NCBI GenBank assembly: GCA_945901125.1
Contig: CAMDKD010000010.1
Location: forward strand, 16,506 to 80,505
Direction: 5' to 3'
Length of the DNA: 64,000 nucleotides
DNA from: Bordetella parapertussis
GTDB lineage: Bacteria > Pseudomonadota > Gammaproteobacteria > Burkholderiales > Burkholderiaceae_C
Positions within the stretch are counted from its first letter, which is position 1. Every line of letters starts with the position of its first letter. Position numbers and translations under genes: made by a program. This document shows, one piece after another, positions 44,207 through 52,822 of the stretch. Below the pieces are notes generated by a model. That model was given only the letters and a program-made list of their open reading frames with translations, was not told the origin of the DNA and searched no databases.

Positions 44207-45334
44207 TCAGTCGCCGAACATTTTTTGCTTGAGCTCGCGACGCTGTTGCGCTTCGAGTGACAAGGTGGCAGTGGGACGGGCGATCAAGCGGGCCACACCT
44301 ATGGGTTCGCCGGTTTCGTCGCAGTAACCGTAATCGCCGCTGTCTATGCGTCCTATCGATTGCTCGATTTTTTTCAGCAGCTTGCGTTCACGGTCACGGG
44401 TGCGCAATTCGAGAGCGTGTTCTTCCTCGATGGTGGCGCGGTCTGCGGGATCCGGCACGATGACCGTGTCTTCGCGCAAATGCTCGGTGGTTTCACCGGC
44501 GTTGACCAGGATTTCGGTCTTGAGTTGCACCAGCTTGTGACGAAAGAATGCCATTTGCAGGCTGTTCATGTACTCGTCGTCGGGCATGGCAATGATTTCA
44601 GCGTCGCTGATGGTGTCGGCGGTTTTGCTTTTCCAGTTATTGACCAGTTTGGGGTCTTTGACAGGAACCACAGGTACCACGGCGGGCAGTGAAGGTATGG
44701 CTATCGGGCCATAGCTGGATTTGGCAGTGGTCGAAGCCACGCTTTGTCCGGGCGGCGGCGGCATCATGGCCATGGCCTTGGCGGCGCGCGGGGACTTTTT
44801 GGCCACGTCGGCTGTTGCTGGTGCAGCAACAGCTTTGACGGGTGCAGATTTGGCAGAGGCAGTGGCAGATTTGCCGGGAGAGGTTTTGGTAGCGCTGGTC
44901 ACGGATAGGGAAGCAGTTTTTGCGTTGGAAGGTTTTTTGGCGGAAGGCGGTGTCTTGACCGGGGTCTGGGACACCTTGCCTTGTCGGGAGGCTGTTGAAG
45001 TTGGGGTTACTGCTTTTTTGACGGGTACAACTTTTTTGCCGGCGGGTGAACTCGCTGATTTTTTAGCCGCTGGTTTTTTGACAGGGGCTGCTTTCTTGGT
45101 AGCAACCACCGGTTTTTTCAAGGCCACAGTTTTTTTAGCAACCGGTTTTTTAGCCACTGCTTTCTTCGCAGCAACTACCGGTTTTTTCACAGCAACAGGT
45201 TTTTTGGCAACCGTTTTTTTCACCGCCGGTTTGGCTGCAGGAGCGGTTTTTTTGACCGCTACTTTTTTGGCCGGTGCCTTGGCGCTGGTTTTCGACTTGG
45301 CTTTGGCACTGGCTTTATGTTGGGTAGATTTCAC
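44207..45334 (-). CDS. dksA: DksA with a long histone H1-like N-terminal extension
   Basis: DksA binds the RNA polymerase secondary channel and works with ppGpp at rRNA and amino-acid promoters. The product is 375 residues against 151 in E. coli. Residues 1 to about 200 are Lys/Ala/Pro/Val repeats like the protein at 7307, then comes a Pro/Val linker. The DksA core starts at about 252: DDEYMNSLQMAFFRHKL, the coiled-coil tip DPADRA (295-300, matching DxxDxA), and RARPTA-like ARPTATLSLEAQ. Only one zinc-finger Cys remains (C338 in YGYCDETGEPIG), so it should fold without zinc, as in many alpha- and betaproteobacteria. The start is GTG 45334 with AGGAGA upstream. Confidence 0.92.
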   Translation of the reverse strand: MKSTQHKASAKAKSKTSAKAPAKKVAVKKTAPAAKPAVKKTVAKKPVAVKKPVVAAKKAVAKKPVAKKTVALKKPVVATKKAAPVKKPAAKKSASSPAGKKVVPVKKAVTPTSTASRQGKVSQTPVKTPPSAKKPSNAKTASLSVTSATKTSPGKSATASAKSAPVKAVAAPATADVAKKSPRAAKAMAMMPPPPGQSVASTTAKSSYGPIAIPSLPAVVPVVPVKDPKLVNNWKSKTADTISDAEIIAMPDDEYMNSLQMAFFRHKLVQLKTEILVNAGETTEHLREDTVIVPDPADRATIEEEHALELRTRDRERKLLKKIEQSIGRIDSGDYGYCDETGEPIGVARLIARPTATLSLEAQQRRELKQKMFGD

Positions 45335-45467
45335 TGCACATCTCCTGTCAGCCGGGCCCGGGGAATCGATTGAAACTCCCCGACTGCTGTTATTTTTTTA
45401 CATATTTGCCATCTTGTTCATGCCGGCAGGTGTTTTCACTTGCAGGCCTTTGGCGCGCGGATTGTAC

Positions 45468-46538
45468 TCAGCATAAGCATTGTTCCAGCCCCTGCATGAA
45501 AATATCTCTGGGCAAATCGATACCAATGAATACCATTTTGCTCATTCGCTTCTCATTTTTCTCCCAAGGCTGGCCTAAATCGCTGCCCATGAGCTGGTGC
45601 ACGCCCTGGAAAATCACTTTGCGCTCGGTGCCCTTCATGTGCAGCACGCCTTTGTAACGCAGCATGCGCGGGCCGTAAATGTTGACGATGGCACCCAGAA
45701 AATCTTCCAGCTTGGCCGGGTCCAAAGCACGGTCAGACTTGAAGACAAAGCTTTTCACGTCGTCGTCATGGTGGTGATGGTGTCCGTGGCCGTGACCCGG
45801 CACGTGGTCATGGTCGCCATGGTGGTCGTGCGCATGCGAAGGATGGTCGCAATGCTCGGCATCGTGCTGGTGATGGTCGTGGCCTTCGTTCAAAAAGTCC
45901 GGGTCAATCTCAAGTGTGGTGTTGAGGTTGAAGCCGCGCAGATCAAACACCTTGTCTATGCCGATCTCGCCGAAATGCACGATGCTTTGAGGTGCGCGCG
46001 GGTTCATGTGCTTGAGGCGGTGCTGCAAAGCGTCCAACTCGTCTTTGGAGACCAGCTCGCTTTTGCTGATGAAGATCTGGTCGGCAAAACCGATTTGGCG
46101 GCGCGCTTCCTGGCGGTCGTTCAAAGTTTGCGCCGCGTGCTTGGCATCGACCAGCGTCAACACTGAATCGAGCAAAAAGCTTTCGGCGATTTCGTCGTCC
46201 ATGAAGAAGGTCTGCGCCACCGGGCCGGGATCGGCCAAGCCGGTGGTCTCGATCACGACACGGTCAAAGTCGAGTTCGCCTTTGCGTTTTTTCTCGGCCA
46301 GCTCCTGCAAGGTGGTGCGCAAGTCTTCGCGGATGGTGCAACACACGCAGCCGTTGCTCATTTGCACGATGTGTTCTTTGGTGTCGGACACCAGAATGTC
46401 GTTGTCTATGTTCTCTTCGCCAAACTCGTTTTCAATGATGGCGATTTTGTGGCCGTGGTCTTCGCTGAGCACGCGCTTGAGAAGTGTGGTTTTGCCGGCA
46501 CCTAAAAAACCGGTCAATACAGTAGCAGGGATCAACAT
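45468..46538 (-). CDS. COG0523 (CobW/YjiA) metal-handling GTPase
   Basis: This 356-residue G3E-family GTPase has the P-loop TGFLGAGKTTLL at residue 8, ENEFGEENIDNDIL, the metal-binding NGCVCCTI (CxCC) near residue 63, and ETTGLADPGP. A His/Asp-rich stretch (about residues 220-260, with HGHGHHHHH) should bind metal. The C-terminal CobW_C domain follows. Family members move zinc, cobalt or iron to target enzymes; which metal is involved here is unknown. It lies 133 bp upstream of dksA on the same strand. That pairing recalls Zur-controlled clusters carrying Cys-poor DksA, but no Zur box was recognised. Confidence 0.9.
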   Translation of the reverse strand: MLIPATVLTGFLGAGKTTLLKRVLSEDHGHKIAIIENEFGEENIDNDILVSDTKEHIVQMSNGCVCCTIREDLRTTLQELAEKKRKGELDFDRVVIETTGLADPGPVAQTFFMDDEIAESFLLDSVLTLVDAKHAAQTLNDRQEARRQIGFADQIFISKSELVSKDELDALQHRLKHMNPRAPQSIVHFGEIGIDKVFDLRGFNLNTTLEIDPDFLNEGHDHHQHDAEHCDHPSHAHDHHGDHDHVPGHGHGHHHHHDDDVKSFVFKSDRALDPAKLEDFLGAIVNIYGPRMLRYKGVLHMKGTERKVIFQGVHQLMGSDLGQPWEKNEKRMSKMVFIGIDLPRDIFMQGLEQCLC

Positions 46539-46606
46539 GAGACATCAACCTTAATCAAAACAATCTTCTAAGGTGGGGCAGTGTAGCCATGATTCAAGTC
46601 AGTGGC

Positions 46607-47824
46607 TCACTTCTTCATCAGAATAAGACCTTTTAAATACTCGCCCTCGGGGAAATTCACCGTCATCGGGTGGTCGGGCGCGGCCTGGACCCGCTCCAGT
46701 ATGTAAGCGTCTACACCTGAATCAGTCCCTGCGGATGCGACGATCTTGTGGAACAACTCGGGCGGAATGCCGCCGGAACAGCTGTAAGTGAACAGCACGC
46801 CGCCGGGTGCCAGCAGCTTGAACGCCCAGCGGTTGATGTCTTTGTAGGCACGCGCGGCGCGTTCAGCATGGGCGGCGCTGGGCGCGAATTTGGGCGGATC
46901 CAACACGATACCGTCAAACTGCTTGCCTTCTTTGTGCAGGCTGCGCAAACTGGCGTTCACGTCCGCGTCCAAGAACACCTGACGCTCTGCATCAAAGCCG
47001 TTGCGCGTCACATTGGCCTGTGCCTTGGCAATCGCCGGTGCGGATGAATCAATCGACGTGACTTGCGCGCCATCGCTCAACGCACCGCTTTGCCGCATGC
47101 CGCTCAAAGCCGCCACGCTGAAGCCGCCGGTATAGCAATAACAGTTCAACACCTGGCGCAAATTCAAACGCTGCGCGTACTTGGCAAACTTCAAACGGCT
47201 GTCGCGCTGGTCCAGGTAAAAACCGGTTTTATGGCCTTCGATGATGTCCAGCGCCAACGACCATTGGTGTTCTTGGATGACGATCTGCGTGTCGTCGCTG
47301 CTGCCGTCGGCGCGGTACAACCAACCGGTGACCGGGCCCAAACCCTCGAGCGCACGCACGCCCGAGTCGGAGCGCTCGAACACGCGCTTGGCACCCGTGT
47401 GCAACACCAGCGCTTTGACGATGTCGGCTTTGAATCGCTCGGTGCCAGCCGACAAAAACTGCGCCACCAGCGTGTCGTCGTAACTGTCGACGATCAAACC
47501 TGGTAATCCGTCGGCTTCCCCGTGTATGAGTCGAACGCCGTTGCTAGGCACTTGCAAACGCGCGCGCATGGCCACAGCCGCCGCCACTTGTTTTTCAAAG
47601 TATGCAGCGTCTATCCGCTCATCGCTTTGAAAACTCCAAATGCGCGCGCGTATGCGCGAGCTCGGACTGAACGCAGCCCAACCTAAAAACTGTCCGGTTT
47701 GCGATTCGACCCGCACGGTTTCGCCCGGGTCGCCGCCGCCTTTGGCGATGGCGCTGTCAAACACCCAGGGGTGATAGCGCAAGGCAGAACGTTCTTTACC
47801 GGCTTTGAGTTGTATGGTTTTCAT
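46607..47824 (-). CDS. rlmI: 23S rRNA m5C methyltransferase RlmI-like
   Basis: This class I SAM-dependent methyltransferase of 405 residues has an N-terminal PUA domain (LKAGKERSALRYHPWVFDSAI). The catalytic domain has VLNCYCYTGGFSVAAL, VTSIDSSAPAIAKAQAN and VLDPPKFAPSAAHAERAARAY; F-TYSCSGGIPPELF supplies the second motif. It fits RlmI (m5C1962 in E. coli 23S rRNA), although closely related enzymes exist. ATG 47824 overlaps the xerC stop by 4 bp; a 111-codon upstream extension lies in xerC and is rejected. Confidence 0.9.
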   Translation of the reverse strand: MKTIQLKAGKERSALRYHPWVFDSAIAKGGGDPGETVRVESQTGQFLGWAAFSPSSRIRARIWSFQSDERIDAAYFEKQVAAAVAMRARLQVPSNGVRLIHGEADGLPGLIVDSYDDTLVAQFLSAGTERFKADIVKALVLHTGAKRVFERSDSGVRALEGLGPVTGWLYRADGSSDDTQIVIQEHQWSLALDIIEGHKTGFYLDQRDSRLKFAKYAQRLNLRQVLNCYCYTGGFSVAALSGMRQSGALSDGAQVTSIDSSAPAIAKAQANVTRNGFDAERQVFLDADVNASLRSLHKEGKQFDGIVLDPPKFAPSAAHAERAARAYKDINRWAFKLLAPGGVLFTYSCSGGIPPELFHKIVASAGTDSGVDAYILERVQAAPDHPMTVNFPEGEYLKGLILMKK

Positions 47825-48759
47825 GTATTTTTTCGTCGGGCGCGCGGATGCGCTGCATCGTAGGCTTTGGCCAGATGCTGGTAATCGAGCCGTGTGTAAA
47901 TTTGGGTGGTGCCTATGTTGGCGTGGCCCAGCATTTCCTGCACCGCGCGCAAGTCTCCGCTGGACTGCAACACATGGCTGGCAAACGAATGCCGCAACAT
48001 GTGCGGGTGCACCGGCGTGCTGATACCGGCTTGCACACCGCGCGCGCGCAAACGCTGCCAAATGGCTTGCGAGGTCAAACGGGTGCCGCGTATGCCGACA
48101 AACAATGCGGTTTGCTCTTGCGCATGTTCGGGTAATTGTGTTGGGCGTATTTGCAGCCAATCGCGCAACGCAGCGATCGCTTTCTCACCGACGGGCACAC
48201 TGCGGCGTTTCGATCCCTTGCCCAACACATGCGCCTCGGCGCTATCCATGTCTACCCATCCGCGTGCCGTGCTGCTGGCTTGCACATCCAGGCCGGTGAG
48301 TTCGGCCACGCGCAAACCGCTGCTGTAGAGCAACTCCACCATGGCGATGTCACGCGCTTGCAACCAAGGGTCTTGCTCATCGTTGTGGTGCGAGGCGAGT
48401 TGAACCGCGTCGTCCACATTCAAAGCTTTGGGCAAAGGCTTGGCGGCTTTGGGTGCACGCATACCAGCCAGCGGATTGGCACTGACCAGGCCTTCGCGTC
48501 CCAGCCAGGCGTAAAAACCGCGCCAACCGGAAGTGATCAAGGCAATGCCGCGCGGCGTGCGGCCGCTGCTGTGCATTTGCGCCATCCAGCGCCGCATGTG
48601 GTGCGCTTGCACTTCGGTCAAAGACACTTTGTCTTTGTCGGCCAAGGCTTTTAAGCGCTGCAAGTCAGCGGTGTACAAAGCCAAGGTGCGTGCAGCCAGA
48701 CGTTTTTCAAACTGCGCATGCGCCAGATAACGTTGCACCAGTTCCGCGTCTTCAGACAT
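47821..48759 (-). CDS. xerC: Tyrosine recombinase XerC
   Basis: XerC acts with XerD at dif to resolve chromosome dimers before division. The 312-residue protein has an N-terminal SAM-like core-binding domain, then the catalytic residues: Arg in LLYSSGLRVAELTGLD, Lys in VLGKGSKRRSVPVG, HxxR in HPHMLRHSFASHVL, His in LGHANIGTTQIY, and the nucleophile Tyr in that last motif. The dapF-DUF484-xerC order matches E. coli dapF-yigA-xerC. A dif site was not seen here. Confidence 0.94.
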   Translation of the reverse strand: MSEDAELVQRYLAHAQFEKRLAARTLALYTADLQRLKALADKDKVSLTEVQAHHMRRWMAQMHSSGRTPRGIALITSGWRGFYAWLGREGLVSANPLAGMRAPKAAKPLPKALNVDDAVQLASHHNDEQDPWLQARDIAMVELLYSSGLRVAELTGLDVQASSTARGWVDMDSAEAHVLGKGSKRRSVPVGEKAIAALRDWLQIRPTQLPEHAQEQTALFVGIRGTRLTSQAIWQRLRARGVQAGISTPVHPHMLRHSFASHVLQSSGDLRAVQEMLGHANIGTTQIYTRLDYQHLAKAYDAAHPRARRKNT

Positions 48760-48777
48760 GTGTTGTGTGCGCGCCGT

Positions 48778-49485
48778 TTATTGCAAACGCGTGAGCGCTG
48801 CCGCCGCCAGTTCGGCGATGCGGCTCAATACATCCGTGCCCATGGACGGGTGAAAACGCTGCGGGTCTGGCGAGGCCAGCACCAGCAAACCTATGCAGTC
48901 GCCGACCGGCGTGCTGTCAGCGGCATCGGTCCACGGTGTCGCGTTGTTGCGCAAGGGCAGCAATGCCACAGACTTGGCTTCGTGCGGATGCGCCAGCCAT
49001 TGCACGGCTTCAAACTCGTTATTGCTGCCGCAATAAGGCGCGGCCAAACCGGCGGTAAAGCTTTTCACGTCTTCGCTGATGTTTTGCGCAAAAGCTTTTT
49101 TCTGAAATTTGTCAGCGACACGCCAGACCCGCAACGCCACTTGCGGCACCATGAAATGGTGCTGGATTTCGGTGACGATGGCGACAGGTAAATCGGCCGG
49201 CTGCTGAAGAATCATCAAGCTTTGCGCCCAACGGTGCAAACGGTCGGCCAGCACCGCGTTGTCGCTGCCATTGCGGATCATCTCCATCATGCGTTGTTCC
49301 AGCGCGCGGATTTTTTCGCGCAGCATGTCCGCCTGGCGTTCTTGCAAACTGACGGCGCGCTGGCCGTGCGGGTTGACGATGCGCACCGTGGCCAGCAACT
49401 GTGCGTGGCGGTCGAAAAAGTCCGGCGTGTTCACCAGGAAATTGGCGATGTCGTCTTCGGTGATCGGGTTAATCGGGTTGTTCAT
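48778..49485 (-). CDS. DUF484 (YigA-like) protein
   Basis: This 235-residue protein has an N-terminal segment ITEDDIANFLVNTPDFFDRH and a coiled-coil stretch (LQERQADMLREKIRALEQRM). A GAF-like C-terminal domain follows (LLPLRNN, GLLVLASPDPQRFHPSMGTDVL). The function is unknown, although the family is consistently placed between dapF and xerC. ATG 49485 was chosen; a 26-codon upstream extension lies in dapF. Confidence 0.9.
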   Translation of the reverse strand: MNNPINPITEDDIANFLVNTPDFFDRHAQLLATVRIVNPHGQRAVSLQERQADMLREKIRALEQRMMEMIRNGSDNAVLADRLHRWAQSLMILQQPADLPVAIVTEIQHHFMVPQVALRVWRVADKFQKKAFAQNISEDVKSFTAGLAAPYCGSNNEFEAVQWLAHPHEAKSVALLPLRNNATPWTDAADSTPVGDCIGLLVLASPDPQRFHPSMGTDVLSRIAELAAAALTRLQ

Positions 49486-50336
49486 CTTGTTATCTCCATC
49501 TCGCCGGTAAAAACTGTGGTGGCTGGTCCGGTCATCCATACAGAATGCCCCGAGCCTTGCCATTCAATCGTCAACACGCCGCCGCGTGTTTGCACATCTA
49601 CTTTGCTGTCTAACAATCCCTGGCGTATGCCTGCGACCACCGCCGCGCATGCGCCGGTGCCGCAAGCCAGCGTCTCACCCGCGCCGCGCTCAAACACGCG
49701 CAACTTGATGTGAGCGCGTGACACCACTTGCATAAAGCCTGCGTTCACCCGGTTGGGAAACGCGGCGTGGTGTTCAATCAACGGGCCAAGGCTTGATACC
49801 GGCGCGTGTTCAACATCTGCGACCGTCATCACCGCATGCGGATTGCCCATGGACACCACCGCCACATCTGCGCTGGTTTCACCAAGCAGCAATCGCCAGA
49901 GCAAGCCATTTTCATTGACTGCGGATGAATGCGTCGGGTTGAAAGGAATGCGCGGCAAATCCAGCACCGGTTCGCCCATGTCCACTTTCACTTGTCCGTC
50001 AGGCAATTCATGCAAGGTGATGACGCCGCCGTGTACTTTGACGCGCACTGTATTTTTGGAAGTCAGCCCTTGTTCGCGCACAAAGCGCACAAAGCAACGC
50101 GAACCATTGCCGCATTGCTCGACCTCGACGCCATCCGCGTTGTGAATCACGTATTCAAAATCCACGTCGGGGGTAGGCGCGGCGCGCACGCTCAATATTT
50201 GATCGGCACCGACGCCGAAATGCCTGTCGGCCAGAAAACGGTAATCGGCGGCAGTCAGGCCGAGCAAGCCCCGGGTTTCATCGAGCACGACGAAATCATT
50301 GCCCGCGCCTTGCATTTTGGTAAATCGGATACGCAT
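49482..50336 (-). CDS. dapF: Diaminopimelate epimerase
   Basis: DapF interconverts LL- and meso-diaminopimelate, supplying both lysine and MurE. The 284-residue protein has the two catalytic Cys of the racemase pair, in EQCGNGSRCFVRF (near residue 75) and TLACGTGACAAVV (near 226). MGNPHAVM is also conserved. It is the first gene of the dapF-DUF484-xerC-rlmI run and is divergent from the Nudix/MBL gene only 12 bp away. Confidence 0.96.
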   Translation of the reverse strand: MRIRFTKMQGAGNDFVVLDETRGLLGLTAADYRFLADRHFGVGADQILSVRAAPTPDVDFEYVIHNADGVEVEQCGNGSRCFVRFVREQGLTSKNTVRVKVHGGVITLHELPDGQVKVDMGEPVLDLPRIPFNPTHSSAVNENGLLWRLLLGETSADVAVVSMGNPHAVMTVADVEHAPVSSLGPLIEHHAAFPNRVNAGFMQVVSRAHIKLRVFERGAGETLACGTGACAAVVAGIRQGLLDSKVDVQTRGGVLTIEWQGSGHSVWMTGPATTVFTGEMEITR

Positions 50337-50348
50337 GCGCCGATTATC

Positions 50349-52028
50349 ATGCCTGACCCACTACTTATCTCCGCCATGGTCCGCCCTCATTTACAACTGC
50401 ATACCCAACGCCCCCCCGCCACGCCGCTACCCGCTGCCACTGTTTTGCTGCTGCGCGACGGTGCGCAAGGCATTGAAGTGCTGATGACACGGCGCTCGAT
50501 GAGCGCGAGTTTTGCGCCCGGCGCGTATGTGTTTCCGGGCGGCGGCATAGAAGCTGCGGACGCCGAGGTACATGCTTTGGCGAAACGACGCAGCACCCAA
50601 GCGGATCTGCGATTGACGCAAGCCATAGCCGCCATCCGCGAAAGTTTTGAAGAACTCGGCGTGCTGCTGGCCACGCACCCGGACGGCCGCATGGCTGACA
50701 TGAACGACATTCAAAGCTTTGACCGCTTGCAATCACTGCCGCCGCAAATTCAAGCGCGCGGCATGCAATTAGCTGCAGATCAGGTGTATGTGCTGGCGCA
50801 CTGGGTGACCGACCGCGATTTGAAACGCCGCTTTGATGTGCCGTTTCTGGTGGCGCGCATGCCCGAGGGACAAACCCCTGTCGCCGACGACAAAGAACAG
50901 TTTGAACCGCTGTGGATACGCCCGCAAGATGCATTGCAACGTCACCGCGACAACGATTTTTTCATCATTTTCCCGACCATACGTACACTGGAGCGCATGC
51001 AGGCGTTTGACAGCGTGGACGCGGTGCTGGCTGCGTGTGCGAATGAGCAACCCTGGTTTCACAGTTGCCCGCGCGCCGGTTGGCTGAAGGGCCAAGATTC
51101 GCGCCACATGGAACATGAACCGCCTTTCGGTGAACTGGCTTTGACCTGCCGCGACGGGCAAATATTGCATCACCTGGACTGGCAATCCGACACACCGGTG
51201 CGCTTGCTGGCCCATGTGCAACGCCTGACCGCGCCCAATCCCGGCATGATGACCGGCCCCGGCACCAACAGCTATTTGATTGGCGACGCCGCCAGCGGTT
51301 TCATCGTCATCGATCCGGGCCCACCGGATCGCGAACACATTCAACGCTTGTGGCAAGCCTGCGGCGGCGATCTGCGATTCATCGTCTGCACGCATTCACA
51401 CCCAGACCATTCACCGGGTGCGGCATTGTTGAAACAACTGTGCGCTGACCACGGCGTGAAGGTGCGCACCATGGGCATGGCTTCGGCAGACACGGCGCGC
51501 GCGCACAGCCGTTTCGTGCCCGACCATGCGCTGCATGACGGCGATATGTTGGTGCTACACAGCGGCTCTGACACGCACACGCTGCGCGTGGTGCACACGC
51601 CCGGGCATGCAGCGAATCATTTGTGTTTTATTTTGGAAGAAGACGGCTTGCTGATCAGCGGTGACCACATACTGAACGGCAGCACCACGGTGGTAGACCC
51701 GCCCGACGGCCACATGGGCGACTACCTGGCTTCATTGGACAAATTGTCTGCGCTTTGCAATGCGTATCAAGTGGAATTCATTCTTCCCGCGCACGGTTAT
51801 GTGTTGGGGAATGTTTGGGGCGAGGCTTACAGCGCACTCGATTGCATTGCGCGTTTGAAAGCACACCGTTTGACGCGTGACGCCAAGGTGCGCCGCGTCA
51901 TGCAAACCAACCCGCAAGGTAACCCGGACAGCTGGTTGCCGCTGGCTTATGACGATGTGCCTCAGCAGTTGTGGCCGGTGGCCATGCGCTCGCTGTTGGC
52001 GCATGTGGCGTATATCAGGGGCGAATAG
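50349..52028 (+). CDS. Nudix / metallo-beta-lactamase fusion hydrolase
   Basis: The 559-residue protein has two hydrolase halves. Residues about 20-250 are Nudix-like: PGAYVFPGGGIEAAD and, after a spacer, AIRESFEELGVLL, which together give a Nudix box with an insert. Residues about 290-559 are a metallo-beta-lactamase fold of the LACTB2/RNase type: TGPGTNSYLIG, THSHPDHSPGA (metal ligands HxHxDH), HTPGHAANHLCF, and SGDHILNGSTTV. The substrate is unknown; LACTB2-like proteins can cleave RNA, while Nudix domains attack nucleoside diphosphate links. ATG 50349 is used; an ATG nine codons on (50376) is also possible, and the long upstream frame runs antisense through dapF. Confidence 0.85.
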   Translation: MPDPLLISAMVRPHLQLHTQRPPATPLPAATVLLLRDGAQGIEVLMTRRSMSASFAPGAYVFPGGGIEAADAEVHALAKRRSTQADLRLTQAIAAIRESFEELGVLLATHPDGRMADMNDIQSFDRLQSLPPQIQARGMQLAADQVYVLAHWVTDRDLKRRFDVPFLVARMPEGQTPVADDKEQFEPLWIRPQDALQRHRDNDFFIIFPTIRTLERMQAFDSVDAVLAACANEQPWFHSCPRAGWLKGQDSRHMEHEPPFGELALTCRDGQILHHLDWQSDTPVRLLAHVQRLTAPNPGMMTGPGTNSYLIGDAASGFIVIDPGPPDREHIQRLWQACGGDLRFIVCTHSHPDHSPGAALLKQLCADHGVKVRTMGMASADTARAHSRFVPDHALHDGDMLVLHSGSDTHTLRVVHTPGHAANHLCFILEEDGLLISGDHILNGSTTVVDPPDGHMGDYLASLDKLSALCNAYQVEFILPAHGYVLGNVWGEAYSALDCIARLKAHRLTRDAKVRRVMQTNPQGNPDSWLPLAYDDVPQQLWPVAMRSLLAHVAYIRGE

Positions 52029-52041
52029 TTTTCTGAAATTC

Positions 52042-52077
52042 TCAAACAAAAAATGATTTGTTTGAAGGATAATTATC
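52042..52077. promoter_or_regulatory. Candidate vapBC operator palindromes
   Basis: Two palindromes precede vapB: TCAAACAAA with TTTGTTTGA (52042-52050 and 52057-52065) and GATAATTATC (52068-52077), the latter containing a GATAAT -10-like hexamer. Type II modules autorepress through such sites. The first could also act as the 3' hairpin of the upstream gene, though it lacks a U-run. Confidence 0.5.
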
Positions 52078-52102
52078 TTTCTCATATTCATGGAGGCCCG
52101 CC

Positions 52103-52360
52103 ATGGTTCAAGTCATTGTTGGTGAAAACCACCAAATCACTCTTCCTTTGTCTATCGTGTCTGCGGCAGATATTCATGAAAATGATCGGCTTGCTGTGAC
52201 ATACAGCAATGGCATCATCACACTTCAGACTACATCAGCACCCTCTAAGCAGCGTGAATCTCTGATGTCATTTGCAGGTATTTCCCATGGTCTTTATGGG
52301 AAAACCACAGCCGATGTTCATGCTTATATCCTGCAAGAGCGAGATACATGGACAAGATAG
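52103..52360 (+). CDS. vapB: VapB-like (AbrB-fold) antitoxin
   Basis: This 85-residue protein has an N-terminal SpoVT/AbrB-type swapped hairpin (QITLPLSIVSAADIHENDRL, then GIITLQ). Its C-terminal half (LYGKTTADVHAYILQERDTW) would wrap the toxin. A strong GGAGG lies 6 nt before the ATG. It overlaps vapC by 13 bp, and the antitoxin-first order with overlap is typical. The pair is clearly AT-richer than flanking genes, suggesting recent acquisition. Confidence 0.87.
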   Translation: MVQVIVGENHQITLPLSIVSAADIHENDRLAVTYSNGIITLQTTSAPSKQRESLMSFAGISHGLYGKTTADVHAYILQERDTWTR

Positions 52361-52800
52361 AAAATGCCTTGGCTCTTTTGGAAGGGCAAGACGTTTATTT
52401 CGATACCAGCCCTTTAATCTACTTTCTTGACAGAGTAGAATTTTTTTTCGATATCAGTCTTCCATTTTTTCAAGCGATTGAATCAAATTTATTTCAACCA
52501 TTTTCCAGTGACTTATGCATGGCTGAAATGCTTGTTAAACCTTTGCGACTTAAAGATAACCAGCGAACGACTATCATCAAAAACTTTTTTGATAGCGGTT
52601 ACTTTCGAGTGCTCTCACACGACAAGCAGGTTTTTGAACTTGCAGCACATATTCGGGCGACACAGCAATTGAAGATGGTTGATGCTCTTCATGCTGCCAC
52701 AGCCATACACCACGGGTGCCAATTCTTTCTTACCTCAGATATTGAAATAGCAAGAAAACTCAATGGTATGAATGTGATTGACTTGAACGCATTTTTGTAA
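52348..52800 (+). CDS. vapC: PIN-domain toxin VapC
   Basis: VapC toxins are PIN-fold ribonucleases, many cutting tRNA or rRNA. In this 150-residue protein the acidic residues are visible: Asp in VYFDTSPLIYFLD, Glu in LCMAEMLVKPL, Asp in KMVDALHAATA and Asp in FLTSDIEIARK, so the active site looks intact. It starts inside vapB and ends 23 bp before the 3' end of rnpB on the other strand. Confidence 0.9.
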   Translation: MDKIENALALLEGQDVYFDTSPLIYFLDRVEFFFDISLPFFQAIESNLFQPFSSDLCMAEMLVKPLRLKDNQRTTIIKNFFDSGYFRVLSHDKQVFELAAHIRATQQLKMVDALHAATAIHHGCQFFLTSDIEIARKLNGMNVIDLNAFL

Positions 52801-52822
52801 ACGCATTTACTCATTAAAAAAT

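Noticed and set aside
45345..45400. Hairpin in the dksA leader (CGGGGA..TCCCCG) as a riboswitch
   Set aside because: It is a single short stem with no U-run and no recognisable aptamer elements.
47825..48160. N-terminal extension of the rlmI-like gene
   Set aside because: It is the alternate frame of xerC; the PUA domain begins right after ATG 47824.
49929..50348. 140-codon extension of the Nudix/MBL protein
   Set aside because: It runs antisense through dapF. The Nudix domain starts after ATG 50349.
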